From: Bin5 sp965204525
GTDB lineage: Bacteria; Chloroflexota; Anaerolineae; Caldilineales; Caldilineaceae
DNA: 64,000 nt
Assembly: GCA_965204525.1 (NCBI GenBank)
Contig: OZ241994.1
Location: 4,092,001-4,156,000 of the forward strand
Direction: 5' to 3'
Shown: positions 1-7,399 of the stretch, in pieces
Layout: every line of letters begins with the position of its first letter
Position numbering within the stretch: the stretch's first letter is position 1
The notes under the pieces: generated by a model
Databases searched by the model: none
Seen by the model: the letters and a program-made list of their open reading frames with translations, nothing else
What the model was told of the DNA's origin: nothing
Translations under genes and position numbers: made by a program

Positions 1-2
1 CC

Positions 3-701
3 TTCCGCCAGGCCGCGGAGCTGCTGCAAAGACGGGAGGCCGCAAGCCGATCTGTCGACCCAGGCACAGCCGCCGAGTGGCCCGAATCGCTCCCCGCGCA
101 AGATGAAGGACGCGGCCTCGGCGTCGACGCAGAGGAGGCGTTGAGCGCTTTCGAGCGCGCCGCCGCAGCCGTCCAGGAAGAGGAGCCCACCATTCCTGCC
201 TTCGAAGACTTCGCCGTGGAAGAGCCGGAGCCGATTCGCTTCGGCGAAACGCTGGACGACGAGGAAGACGCGAAGGAAGAAAGCGTTGAAAGTCCTGATG
301 CGGAAGAAGTGAGCGAACTGCCTGCCCTTCATCCCTCGGAACTGCCGGCGGAAGCCGAAGAGGAAGAGCCCGAGCCGGAACGCACTCTCAGACCTGAAGA
401 CCTGCCCCAGGTTATTACCGCTGATATGCTGCGCCAACGTATGGCCGCACGCCAGCAGGGAACCTCGTCGGGCCCTGTCATCAGTTCACTGGACGATCTG
501 GAAGTTCCCCCCGAACTGCTCGATTCTTTGGACACGGTCGAAGAGTCCAGTGATGAGTTTGACGAGCAGGCCGAACGCAATAGGGCCCGCCGCGGCGGCC
601 AGGCAACGCCGAAGAGGCAGCCAAGGCGCCAGAGAACGCGTCGGGCACGGGGACTCGAAGTCGACTTGGAAGAGTTCGATGACGATGAGTTTGACCTGTA
701 A
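3..701 (+). CDS. nusA: Transcription factor NusA, C-terminal part (partial)
   Basis: The reading frame is open from the left edge of the window, so the gene starts upstream. The first residues (FRQAAELLQRREAA) fit the stretch just after the last KH domain of NusA. The rest is a long, highly acidic, low-complexity tail rich in Glu, Asp and Pro that ends in a basic patch and then EEFDDDEFDL. Such tails occur on NusA of several Chloroflexota. The position directly before ylxR and infB is the classical nusA operon order and is the main support. NusA modulates RNA polymerase pausing, termination and antitermination. The catalytically informative S1/KH part lies outside the window, so the call rests on context plus the tail. 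Confidence 0.72.
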   Translation, partial: FRQAAELLQRREAASRSVDPGTAAEWPESLPAQDEGRGLGVDAEEALSAFERAAAAVQEEEPTIPAFEDFAVEEPEPIRFGETLDDEEDAKEESVESPDAEEVSELPALHPSELPAEAEEEEPEPERTLRPEDLPQVITADMLRQRMAARQQGTSSGPVISSLDDLEVPPELLDSLDTVEESSDEFDEQAERNRARRGGQATPKRQPRRQRTRRARGLEVDLEEFDDDEFDL

Positions 702-760
702 GGTGGCTGCTGGTCCGTGAATCGTGCCTGATACATTTCATCTGCCGCGCAATACCAAAG

Positions 761-1081
761 ATGGCAAAACGGGTAAAGGGATCGAAGCAGCGGCGGGGCG
801 CCTTTAAGGCTCCCCAGCGAATGTGTATCGCCTGCCGGGCGTCTGATGGAAAGCGCGACCTGATTCGTCTTGTAAGGGTTGCAGACGGGGTCCTCTTGGA
901 TCAATCCGGCAAAATGGCCGGGCGCGGCGCTTATGTCCACCCGCAGGTCAACTGTTGGGAAAAAGCGCTGGCCGGTTCGCTGATACAGAAAGCGCTGCGA
1001 ACAAAAATCAGCGCCGAAAATCTGATGACACTTTCTGTTTCCGTGTCAACTCTGCTGCAAGTGTCCGACGAGACCGCATAG
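761..1081 (+). CDS. ylxR: YlxR-family RNA-binding protein (DUF448)
   Basis: A 106-residue basic protein. It carries the family hallmarks: RMCIACR near residue 21, a basic segment ending in DLIRLVRV, and the GRGAYVHP signature near residue 55. YlxR proteins are small nucleic-acid-binding proteins encoded between nusA and infB in many bacteria, exactly as here. In some species they are reported to influence transcription or RNase P activity. Sixty bases separate it from the nusA stop, so the two are probably co-transcribed. The ATG at 761 follows no strong ribosome-binding site, but the conserved core leaves little room for another start. Confidence 0.88.
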   Translation: MAKRVKGSKQRRGAFKAPQRMCIACRASDGKRDLIRLVRVADGVLLDQSGKMAGRGAYVHPQVNCWEKALAGSLIQKALRTKISAENLMTLSVSVSTLLQVSDETA

Positions 1082-1663
1082 CAAGGAGGAAGAGACCAAC
1101 TTCACCGTAGATTTTTGGCTTACTGGAAACTGCTCCTCAATTTCAGACCTTTCGCGCGGGCTGTCAGGACCGTGGCCTGTGCGACTGAGGAGCGTGATGT
1201 GATTTCTCAGCATGCGTTTCACCTGTTCGTGTCCAACGCAGACAGAAGCGTTTCAAACGATGGGCACATTCGCTGATTGACAGGAATTTTCCAATGAACG
1301 TAAGCCGATTGTCCGCTCCCTGACATGTGTCGGCATAGTGGGCTAACATTGGTTGTATTGCAATTTGGGATGGAGAGGGGGAAGGCTACAGGGAAGAGAG
1401 GGGTGGTCGTGTAACGACTTGTCTATCTACCGTAACTGCCTCCTGGCTCCCCGCACCCGACCTCCACCGCATTAATCTGTGCGTGCATTCCGTCCCAGCC
1501 AAAAACCTGTGTAAAGTTTGAAAAGGAACACGCAACTCGGAGCGTGAACGCTTTTCAGCTTCCTCCTCTCTGTCTGCAGAGGAACGTCTTCGTTGTCAGT
1601 TTTCGACCGCACCGCGGCGTACAGAGCTGGGAACCGAAGACGATATTTGAAAGGAAGGCCAAA
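1082..1663 (+). other. Long ylxR-infB intergenic/leader region
   Basis: A 582-base stretch without a convincing gene inside an otherwise tight operon. An AGGAGGAAGAG-like purine run lies just after the ylxR stop. A 7-base inverted repeat, CTCCTCA (1133-1139) and TGAGGAG (1186-1192), could form a long-range stem. A GTG at 1544 opens the infB frame further upstream, but that extension shows no recognisable domain. I see no riboswitch class or tRNA. Confidence 0.4.
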
Positions 1664-3544
1664 ATGGCAGCCGCAACGCAAGATCCAACGAAGATCCAGA
1701 ATGGCAGTCCGGCTGACGACGCCTCCAACGGTGAAGCCGCTGGGCTGCCTTCTTCCATCATTGTGGAGGAGTACGTTACCGTCCGTGCATTGGCCGAACG
1801 CATGGATCGCAGTCCAATCGATCTCATTAAAGTGCTGATGCAGTTCGGCATCATGGCGCCAATCGATCAGACTCTCGACCATGATACAGCCGCGATTGTA
1901 GGCGAGGAACTCGGCATCGAGGTGCTGTGGCCGGTCGTGGAGGACGAAGAGCCGGAGCAGGCGCCCGACGAGGATCGAAGACCAAAAGAGCGGGTGATGA
2001 TCCAGGAGATCGTGGCCGAAGAGACGGAACAAAGTCTCGTGCCGCGGCCGCCTGTTGTAGCGGTTCTCGGGCACGTCGATCACGGCAAAACAACGCTCCT
2101 CGACCGCATCCGCCGCACCAACGTGGTCGATTCCGAAGCCGGCGGCATAACCCAGCATACCGGCGCCTATCAGGTGGAAGTCGACGGCAAGAAAATCACC
2201 TTCCTGGATACGCCCGGCCACGAGGCATTCACCGCCATGCGGGCCCGCGGCGCGCAGGTTACCGACATCGTCATTCTTGTCGTTGCCGCCGACGATGGCA
2301 TTATGCCCCAGACCCGGGAAGCGATCAGCCATGCCAGAGCAGCCGGTGTGACGATTGTTGTCGCGATCAACAAGATCGATAGCCCCACCGCCAACGTAAA
2401 CCGCGTCATGGAGGAGCTGTCAACCGAAGACCTGGCGCCGGAGGAATGGGGCGGCGAAACCATCACGGTCCCGATCAGCGCGCTCAACGGTGAAGGTGTC
2501 GACGACCTCCTGGACAATATTCTCGTCGTCGCCGAACTGGACCAGCACAGTGCCAATCCCAAAGGGCAATGCGTCGGCACCGTGATCGAAGCCCAATTGG
2601 ATAAGCAGCGCGGGATCACCTCAACCCTGCTCGTGCAGAACGGGACTCTGAGACGCGGGGATTCGCTGGTTGTCGGCGAAAACTGGGGACGTATCAAGGC
2701 AATGTCCGACTACGAGGGCAATCAACTGAAGATGGCCGGACCGAGCACGCCAACAATAATTCTGGGCCTCAATGGGGTTCCAGCTGCCGGTGAGGTTTTT
2801 ACCGTAACCAAGAACGACAGAGCGGCGCGCACACTTGCCGCCGAACGGCAAAATCAGGCCTCCCGCGATACCCGGGGCGCTTCACCCCTGCCCATGACGC
2901 TTGAGGATATGTTCGCCCGCGTCGAAGGCGGCGAAGCTGAAACCCTCAATATCATTGTGCGGGCCGATGCGCAAGGGTCGCTGGCCCCAATCATTCACAG
3001 CCTCGAACAGCTTGAGAACGATGAGGTCAAGGTCAAGATCTTGCAATCGGCTGTTGGCGACATTACCGAATCGGACGTAATGCTCGCCGAAACCAGTCAG
3101 GCGATCGTCATCGGGTTCGGCGTGAACATTGACAAGGCCGCATTGGTGCGCGCAGAACAGTCCGGCGTCGAGATTCGGCACTATCAGATCATCTACAATC
3201 TGATCGAAGATGTGGAACAGGCGCTGAGCGGTATGTTGGACCCAATCTTCGAAGAGGTGGTCACCGGCCATGCCGAGGTGCGACAGATGTTCCGCGTGCG
3301 CCGCGGCGGCTTGATTGCCGGCTGTATGGTGCTGGACGGAGTTGTCAAACGCAACAGCCAGGCGCGGCTGCTCCGCAACGACACTACCGTCATCACTACA
3401 TCCGTCGAAAACCTCAAGCGGTTTACCGAAGATGTCACCGAAGTACGGGCCGGGTATGAGTGCGGCATCAATCTGGCCGGCGTCAATTCAGACCTCCAGG
3501 AAGGCGACATTATCGAGGTCTTTGAGAGGCAACAGGTACGATAA
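1664..3544 (+). CDS. infB: Translation initiation factor IF-2
   Basis: IF-2 is the GTPase that brings initiator fMet-tRNA to the 30S subunit and promotes subunit joining. From the chosen ATG the protein is 626 residues, short for the family because the variable N-terminal region is nearly absent. An IF2_N helical domain (VTVRALAERM...) lies at about 36-90. The GTPase domain has G1 GHVDHGKT (about 136-143), the DTPGHEAF G3 box (about 182) and NKID (about 236). Beta-barrel domains and the C-terminal IF2-C2 domain follow. The start at 1664 is preferred because AAGGAAGG lies just upstream; an in-frame GTG at 1544 would add 40 unconserved residues. Confidence 0.95.
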   Translation: MAAATQDPTKIQNGSPADDASNGEAAGLPSSIIVEEYVTVRALAERMDRSPIDLIKVLMQFGIMAPIDQTLDHDTAAIVGEELGIEVLWPVVEDEEPEQAPDEDRRPKERVMIQEIVAEETEQSLVPRPPVVAVLGHVDHGKTTLLDRIRRTNVVDSEAGGITQHTGAYQVEVDGKKITFLDTPGHEAFTAMRARGAQVTDIVILVVAADDGIMPQTREAISHARAAGVTIVVAINKIDSPTANVNRVMEELSTEDLAPEEWGGETITVPISALNGEGVDDLLDNILVVAELDQHSANPKGQCVGTVIEAQLDKQRGITSTLLVQNGTLRRGDSLVVGENWGRIKAMSDYEGNQLKMAGPSTPTIILGLNGVPAAGEVFTVTKNDRAARTLAAERQNQASRDTRGASPLPMTLEDMFARVEGGEAETLNIIVRADAQGSLAPIIHSLEQLENDEVKVKILQSAVGDITESDVMLAETSQAIVIGFGVNIDKAALVRAEQSGVEIRHYQIIYNLIEDVEQALSGMLDPIFEEVVTGHAEVRQMFRVRRGGLIAGCMVLDGVVKRNSQARLLRNDTTVITTSVENLKRFTEDVTEVRAGYECGINLAGVNSDLQEGDIIEVFERQQVR

Positions 3545-3616
3545 TAGTTTTTGGTTTTCAGTTTATGGTTTATAGTGGGCTCGTGTGCCTGAATACCAAA
3601 ACGAACGACAGACGGC

Positions 3617-4072
3617 ATGGTAACGATGACGACCACAATTCGTCAGGAGCGAGCAGCAGAACTGCTCTATCAGGAGCTTTCTATTTTGATCGGCGCCGAA
3701 CTGGATGACCCGGCGTTGGAACTGCTGGAGGTCACAAACGTCGTGGTCAGCCGTGATCTGCGCGTGGCCAAGGTCTACATTCATCAGGATAGCGACATTC
3801 AGCGCAGTCTGGTCCTCGCCAGGCTCAAGAAAGCCGCCCCTTTCCTGCGGCGCCAATTGGCCCAGAGTGTAACCTTCCGCGCCGTACCGGAACTGCTCTT
3901 CTACTATGACGATACCCCCGACCAGGCCGCTCGGGTCGATGCACTTTTGCAGAGCATTGCCGAGGAACGAGAGATACGTCAGCAGGATGAGGGGCGTTCT
4001 GATTCACCTCCCTCCTCCGCACTCTCTTCCCCGGATTTCTCCTCTGTGAATGCTCAGAAAGAGGATGCATGA
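3617..4072 (+). CDS. rbfA: 30S ribosome-binding factor A
   Basis: A 151-residue protein with the RbfA KH-like fold. RQERAAELLYQEL opens the first helix, followed by LEVTNVVVSRDLRVAKVYI and the closing helix LFYYDDTPDQAARVDALLQSI. RbfA binds the 30S subunit near the 5' helix of 16S rRNA and is needed for late maturation and cold adaptation. The last 35 or so residues are a Ser/Pro-rich tail outside the conserved domain. It lies 72 bases after infB, and its stop overlaps the next start by four bases (ATGA), so the two are likely translationally coupled. Confidence 0.93.
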   Translation: MVTMTTTIRQERAAELLYQELSILIGAELDDPALELLEVTNVVVSRDLRVAKVYIHQDSDIQRSLVLARLKKAAPFLRRQLAQSVTFRAVPELLFYYDDTPDQAARVDALLQSIAEEREIRQQDEGRSDSPPSSALSSPDFSSVNAQKEDA

Positions 4073-5118
4073 CCCTGAACGCGTCCCTGCTCAAGCAGGG
4101 TGCTGCATGCGGCCAAGAGGGCGTCCCGCCGCCCCCTCTCCTGCTCAGTCTCCTGGAATCCAGCCACCATATCCTTTGCGTCAGCCATGTAAGCCCGGAT
4201 GGAGACGCGGTCGGCAGTCTGCTCGCCCTGGGCAGCATTTTGCGCGCGCAGGGTAAACGGCCGACCCTGGCTCTCCAGGACGAAGTGACGTCGGAGTTCC
4301 AGTTCATGCCCGGGGTGGAGAAGATCATCGGGTCGGCCGAGGTCGCCCACAGTTACGATCTCATCGTCTGCCTGGACACATCCAGCATTGACCGGATCGG
4401 TACCGTCTACAAACCCGAAATCCACAATCAGATTCCCCTTGTCGTCATTGACCATCACGTTACCAATACGCTTTTCGGCACCGAAAATTGGGTGGATACA
4501 GGCTGCGCAGCCACCTGCCAGATGCTTGTTCACTTGGCCGATGCCCTCAGTGTGCCGTTCTCTGAGGAGACAGCCTTCTCGCTTCTGACCGGCCTCGTGA
4601 CCGACACACTCTGTTTTCGGACCGCCAATACGGACACAAATGTGTTGCAGGCGGCTTTGCGGCTGGTGAATGCCGGCGCAAGTCTGGAGTATGTCGTTCG
4701 CAACACCCTGGACAGTAGGTCGTTCGGCCTCGTAAGGCTATGGGGGGTCGGTCTGGCCAATGTACAAATGGAAGATGGTATCATCTGGGCGACTCTCAAC
4801 GCCGAGAGCCGTCAGCGCAGTGGTGTCGAACCCCACCAGAGCGACGGCCTAGCCAACTTCCTCGTTACGGTGCGGGAGGCCGACATCAGCGCTACTTTCG
4901 CCCAACGTTTTGCAAAAAACGGACAGGAACTGATCGAATGCAGCTTTCGGGCCAAGCCGGGGTTCAACGTGAGCCAGGTCGCCTTTTCATTCGGCGGCGG
5001 CGGACATCCACCTGCCGCCGGCTGCACCGTTTCCGGTACTCTGCAGGAGGTTTCGGCCCGCGTAGTGGCAGCGTTGCACGAACTGCGCCGCCAGAGCATT
5101 GACGGCGATTGTGGTTAG
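4069..5118 (+). CDS. nrnA: DHH-family phosphoesterase, NrnA-like (oligoribonuclease / pAp phosphatase)
   Basis: A 349-residue protein of the DHH/DHHA1 family. Metal-binding motifs are visible: SPDGDAVGS (about 42-50), a lone Asp in DLIVCLDTS, the DHH triad in VVIDHH (128-130), and the C-terminal DHHA1 motif GGGGHPPAAG (about 308). NrnA-type enzymes degrade nano-RNA and dephosphorylate 3'-phosphoadenosine 5'-phosphate in the cytoplasm, using Mn2+. The position between rbfA and truB is typical for the family in Gram-positive and Chloroflexota genomes. A four-base overlap with rbfA supports the start. The precise substrate preference cannot be read from sequence. Confidence 0.88.
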   Translation: MTLNASLLKQGAACGQEGVPPPPLLLSLLESSHHILCVSHVSPDGDAVGSLLALGSILRAQGKRPTLALQDEVTSEFQFMPGVEKIIGSAEVAHSYDLIVCLDTSSIDRIGTVYKPEIHNQIPLVVIDHHVTNTLFGTENWVDTGCAATCQMLVHLADALSVPFSEETAFSLLTGLVTDTLCFRTANTDTNVLQAALRLVNAGASLEYVVRNTLDSRSFGLVRLWGVGLANVQMEDGIIWATLNAESRQRSGVEPHQSDGLANFLVTVREADISATFAQRFAKNGQELIECSFRAKPGFNVSQVAFSFGGGGHPPAAGCTVSGTLQEVSARVVAALHELRRQSIDGDCG

Positions 5119-5153
5119 CAGACAGGGAGCAGCGTTTTCCACGAACCAGTATC

Positions 5154-6173
5154 ATGACCGATCTACATGGAATTCTCCTTGTCGATAAACCGGGCAGCCC
5201 GAGCCCCCAAGCGCACGCCGGCGAGCCCGCCTCCGCGGAGCTGCCTACCAGCCACGACATTGTGCAGTTCGTCCGGCGTTGGAGTCGTCAAAAACGCATC
5301 GGCCACACCGGCACGCTGGACCCGATGGCAAGCGGGCTGCTCGTGTTGTGCCTCGGCGTTGCCACACGGCTGGTGGAGTACTATCAGGGGCACGACAAAA
5401 CATACGAGGCCCGCGTAACCCTGGGACGCGCCACCGATACCTACGACGCTGTCGGCAAAACCGTCGCCCAGCCTCCCGTTCCGCCTCTGACCAACGCCGA
5501 TGTGGAGGCCGCTCTGACTGCCTTCCGCGGCCGGATTGCCCAGAGACCACCGGTCTATTCGGCATTGAAGCAGGGGGGTGAGAGCCTGCATCGCAAAGCC
5601 CGGCGCGGTGAGGCCGTAAATGTGGCGCCAAGGGAAGTTACCTTTCATGAGATAGAGCTTCTTTCTTTTGCGTCGCCCGCAAACATATCTCTCCGGATAC
5701 GCTGTTCCGCCGGGGCATACGTTCGCAGCCTGGCCTACGAGCTGGGGCAGGCACTGGGTACCGCGGGCCACCTGAGCTACCTGCGTCGACTGGAAGCCGG
5801 CCCGTTTTCCGCCGCCGACGCGTCAGGTCTGCCGGCCATCGAACGCGCAGCCGAGGACGGCGGGCTGGCCGAGTTGGTGCTGCCCCCCGATGCCGGTCTG
5901 GGGTTGCCGCGACTGACCCTAAGTGAGGAAGAGCAAACGCGGCTGGGTTACGGGCAGAAGGTCTATCTGAGCTCCACCGTCCTTGCCCAAGACGCCTCTC
6001 TTCCCAGCTCCTTCAGTTCGGATGGATGGCGCCCGGATGAGCTCGCGGCCGCCTATGATCGACGCGGCCGCTTCCTGGGAATCGCACGCTCGCAAGCCGC
6101 CGGCGGGAACGGAGACGGTACACTGTGGAAGGCGGAAAAATGGCTCGCCCAACAGCTGGGGAGTCTTTCGTAG
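5154..6173 (+). CDS. truB: tRNA pseudouridine(55) synthase TruB
   Basis: Makes pseudouridine 55 in the T-loop of tRNAs. The catalytic aspartate lies in GHTGTLDPMASGLL, followed by the substrate loop YQGHDKTYEA and the RPPVYSALKQGGE and CSAGAYVRSLA motifs. The C-terminal region resembles a PUA-like extension. From the ATG at 5154 the protein is 339 residues; a GTG at 5109 is possible but would overlap nrnA. An insertion of about 19 residues (Pro/Ala/Glu-rich) separates the normally contiguous LLVDKP and TSHD motifs near the N-terminus, which is unusual. Catalysis should not be affected, because the insert lies before the active-site segment. Confidence 0.93.
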   Translation: MTDLHGILLVDKPGSPSPQAHAGEPASAELPTSHDIVQFVRRWSRQKRIGHTGTLDPMASGLLVLCLGVATRLVEYYQGHDKTYEARVTLGRATDTYDAVGKTVAQPPVPPLTNADVEAALTAFRGRIAQRPPVYSALKQGGESLHRKARRGEAVNVAPREVTFHEIELLSFASPANISLRIRCSAGAYVRSLAYELGQALGTAGHLSYLRRLEAGPFSAADASGLPAIERAAEDGGLAELVLPPDAGLGLPRLTLSEEEQTRLGYGQKVYLSSTVLAQDASLPSSFSSDGWRPDELAAAYDRRGRFLGIARSQAAGGNGDGTLWKAEKWLAQQLGSLS

Positions 6174-6338
6174 TCCTCCGCTTTTGGAGGCGAATGTACG
6201 CACAGGTTGAAGCAGGGCTTATTCCCACATCTTGCAGCGCGTAGGGGCAGGCGGGACGCCTTCGTTCCTACCGTGCAATCCGCCGGAGAGTACTGGTGGC
6301 AAACGGAATTCACGTTAAGAACCAGAAACTGATCTGAG

Positions 6339-7328
6339 ATGAGAATTTGGCGCAGCGATCTGCGATCTCTCCGGTTTCCCGGCCCAACCTTCCTGACGAT
6401 TGGAAATTTCGACGGTGTGCATCTGGGCCACCAGGCCCTCTTGCGTACCTTGCAGACAGAAGCGGCGGCCCATGCGCCCGCCGTCAAGACAGCCCTGCTC
6501 ACTTTTGACCCCCACCCGATGGCCGTGCTGCGGCCGGACCTTACCTTGTGCCTTTTGACCGCGCCGCAGGAACGTCTGCACTTGATTGAACCGTTCGGCC
6601 TTGATCTGGGGATCATTCAGCCGTTCGACATGGAACTCGCCAGCCTGACTCCCGAGCAGTTTATGGCGCTTCTCGTAGAACGCTTGGGGCTTGCACGGCT
6701 GGTCGTGGGACCGGATTTTGCGCTGGGTCAAGAACGCAGCGGCAACGTCGACCTTCTGCAAGCGCTGGGTGCGCGGCTCGGCTATGATCTGTCGGTGATC
6801 GAACCGCTCGCATGTGGGGATCGAGAAGTCCATAGCCGCCAGATCCGTCAGTCACTGCTGGCCGGCGCTGTACCGGATGCAGCTCAGATGCTGGGCCGGC
6901 CCTACCAGATCACTGGAGCTGTCGAAGAGGGAGAACGTCGCGGGCGCGAAATCGGCGTGCCGACCGCCAACATCCGGCCCGTTCCACACAAGCTCATCCC
7001 CGCCAATGGGGTCTATTCGACCTGGGCATATCTGCCGGACAGCTGCTCGCCCCATCCTCGCGCCAGCGTAACCAATATCGGCGTGCGGCCCACCGTAGAC
7101 GGACGCCGGCGCCGTATCGAGACCCATCTGCTCGATTATCCAGCGGCTGGTGAGTCCGGCAGATTGTACGGGCAGCAACTCACCATCTCTTTTGTGTCTC
7201 GTTTGCGCGACGAGCAACGATTCGACAGCCTGGAAGAGCTCGTCGCCCAAATTCAGTTGGACATCTCCGGCGCGCGTCGCACGCTGGCAGAGATATCGGC
7301 GGTTCCCGACTCTATCACCAGGAAATAG
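6339..7328 (+). CDS. ribF: Bifunctional riboflavin kinase / FAD synthetase
   Basis: Converts riboflavin to FMN and then FAD. The 329-residue protein has an N-terminal nucleotidyltransferase domain with TIGNFDGVHLGHQ (about 21-33) and TFDPHPMAV. The C-terminal riboflavin kinase domain has GVPTANIRP, NGVYSTWA and TNIGVRPTVDG, ending in an LRDEQRF helix. Length and domain order are standard for the prokaryotic enzyme. It is the last gene of the nusA-to-ribF block; the 165 bases before it contain a short CCTCC/GGAGG hairpin but no T-tract. No FMN riboswitch is seen upstream, so regulation probably follows the operon. Confidence 0.94.
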   Translation: MRIWRSDLRSLRFPGPTFLTIGNFDGVHLGHQALLRTLQTEAAAHAPAVKTALLTFDPHPMAVLRPDLTLCLLTAPQERLHLIEPFGLDLGIIQPFDMELASLTPEQFMALLVERLGLARLVVGPDFALGQERSGNVDLLQALGARLGYDLSVIEPLACGDREVHSRQIRQSLLAGAVPDAAQMLGRPYQITGAVEEGERRGREIGVPTANIRPVPHKLIPANGVYSTWAYLPDSCSPHPRASVTNIGVRPTVDGRRRRIETHLLDYPAAGESGRLYGQQLTISFVSRLRDEQRFDSLEELVAQIQLDISGARRTLAEISAVPDSITRK

Positions 7329-7399
7329 GAGCTAATCCGGGCGCAGCAATTCCACGAATAGGGGCGCCCCCCGCAGCTTCGCCCACAGGTTCTCTATCA

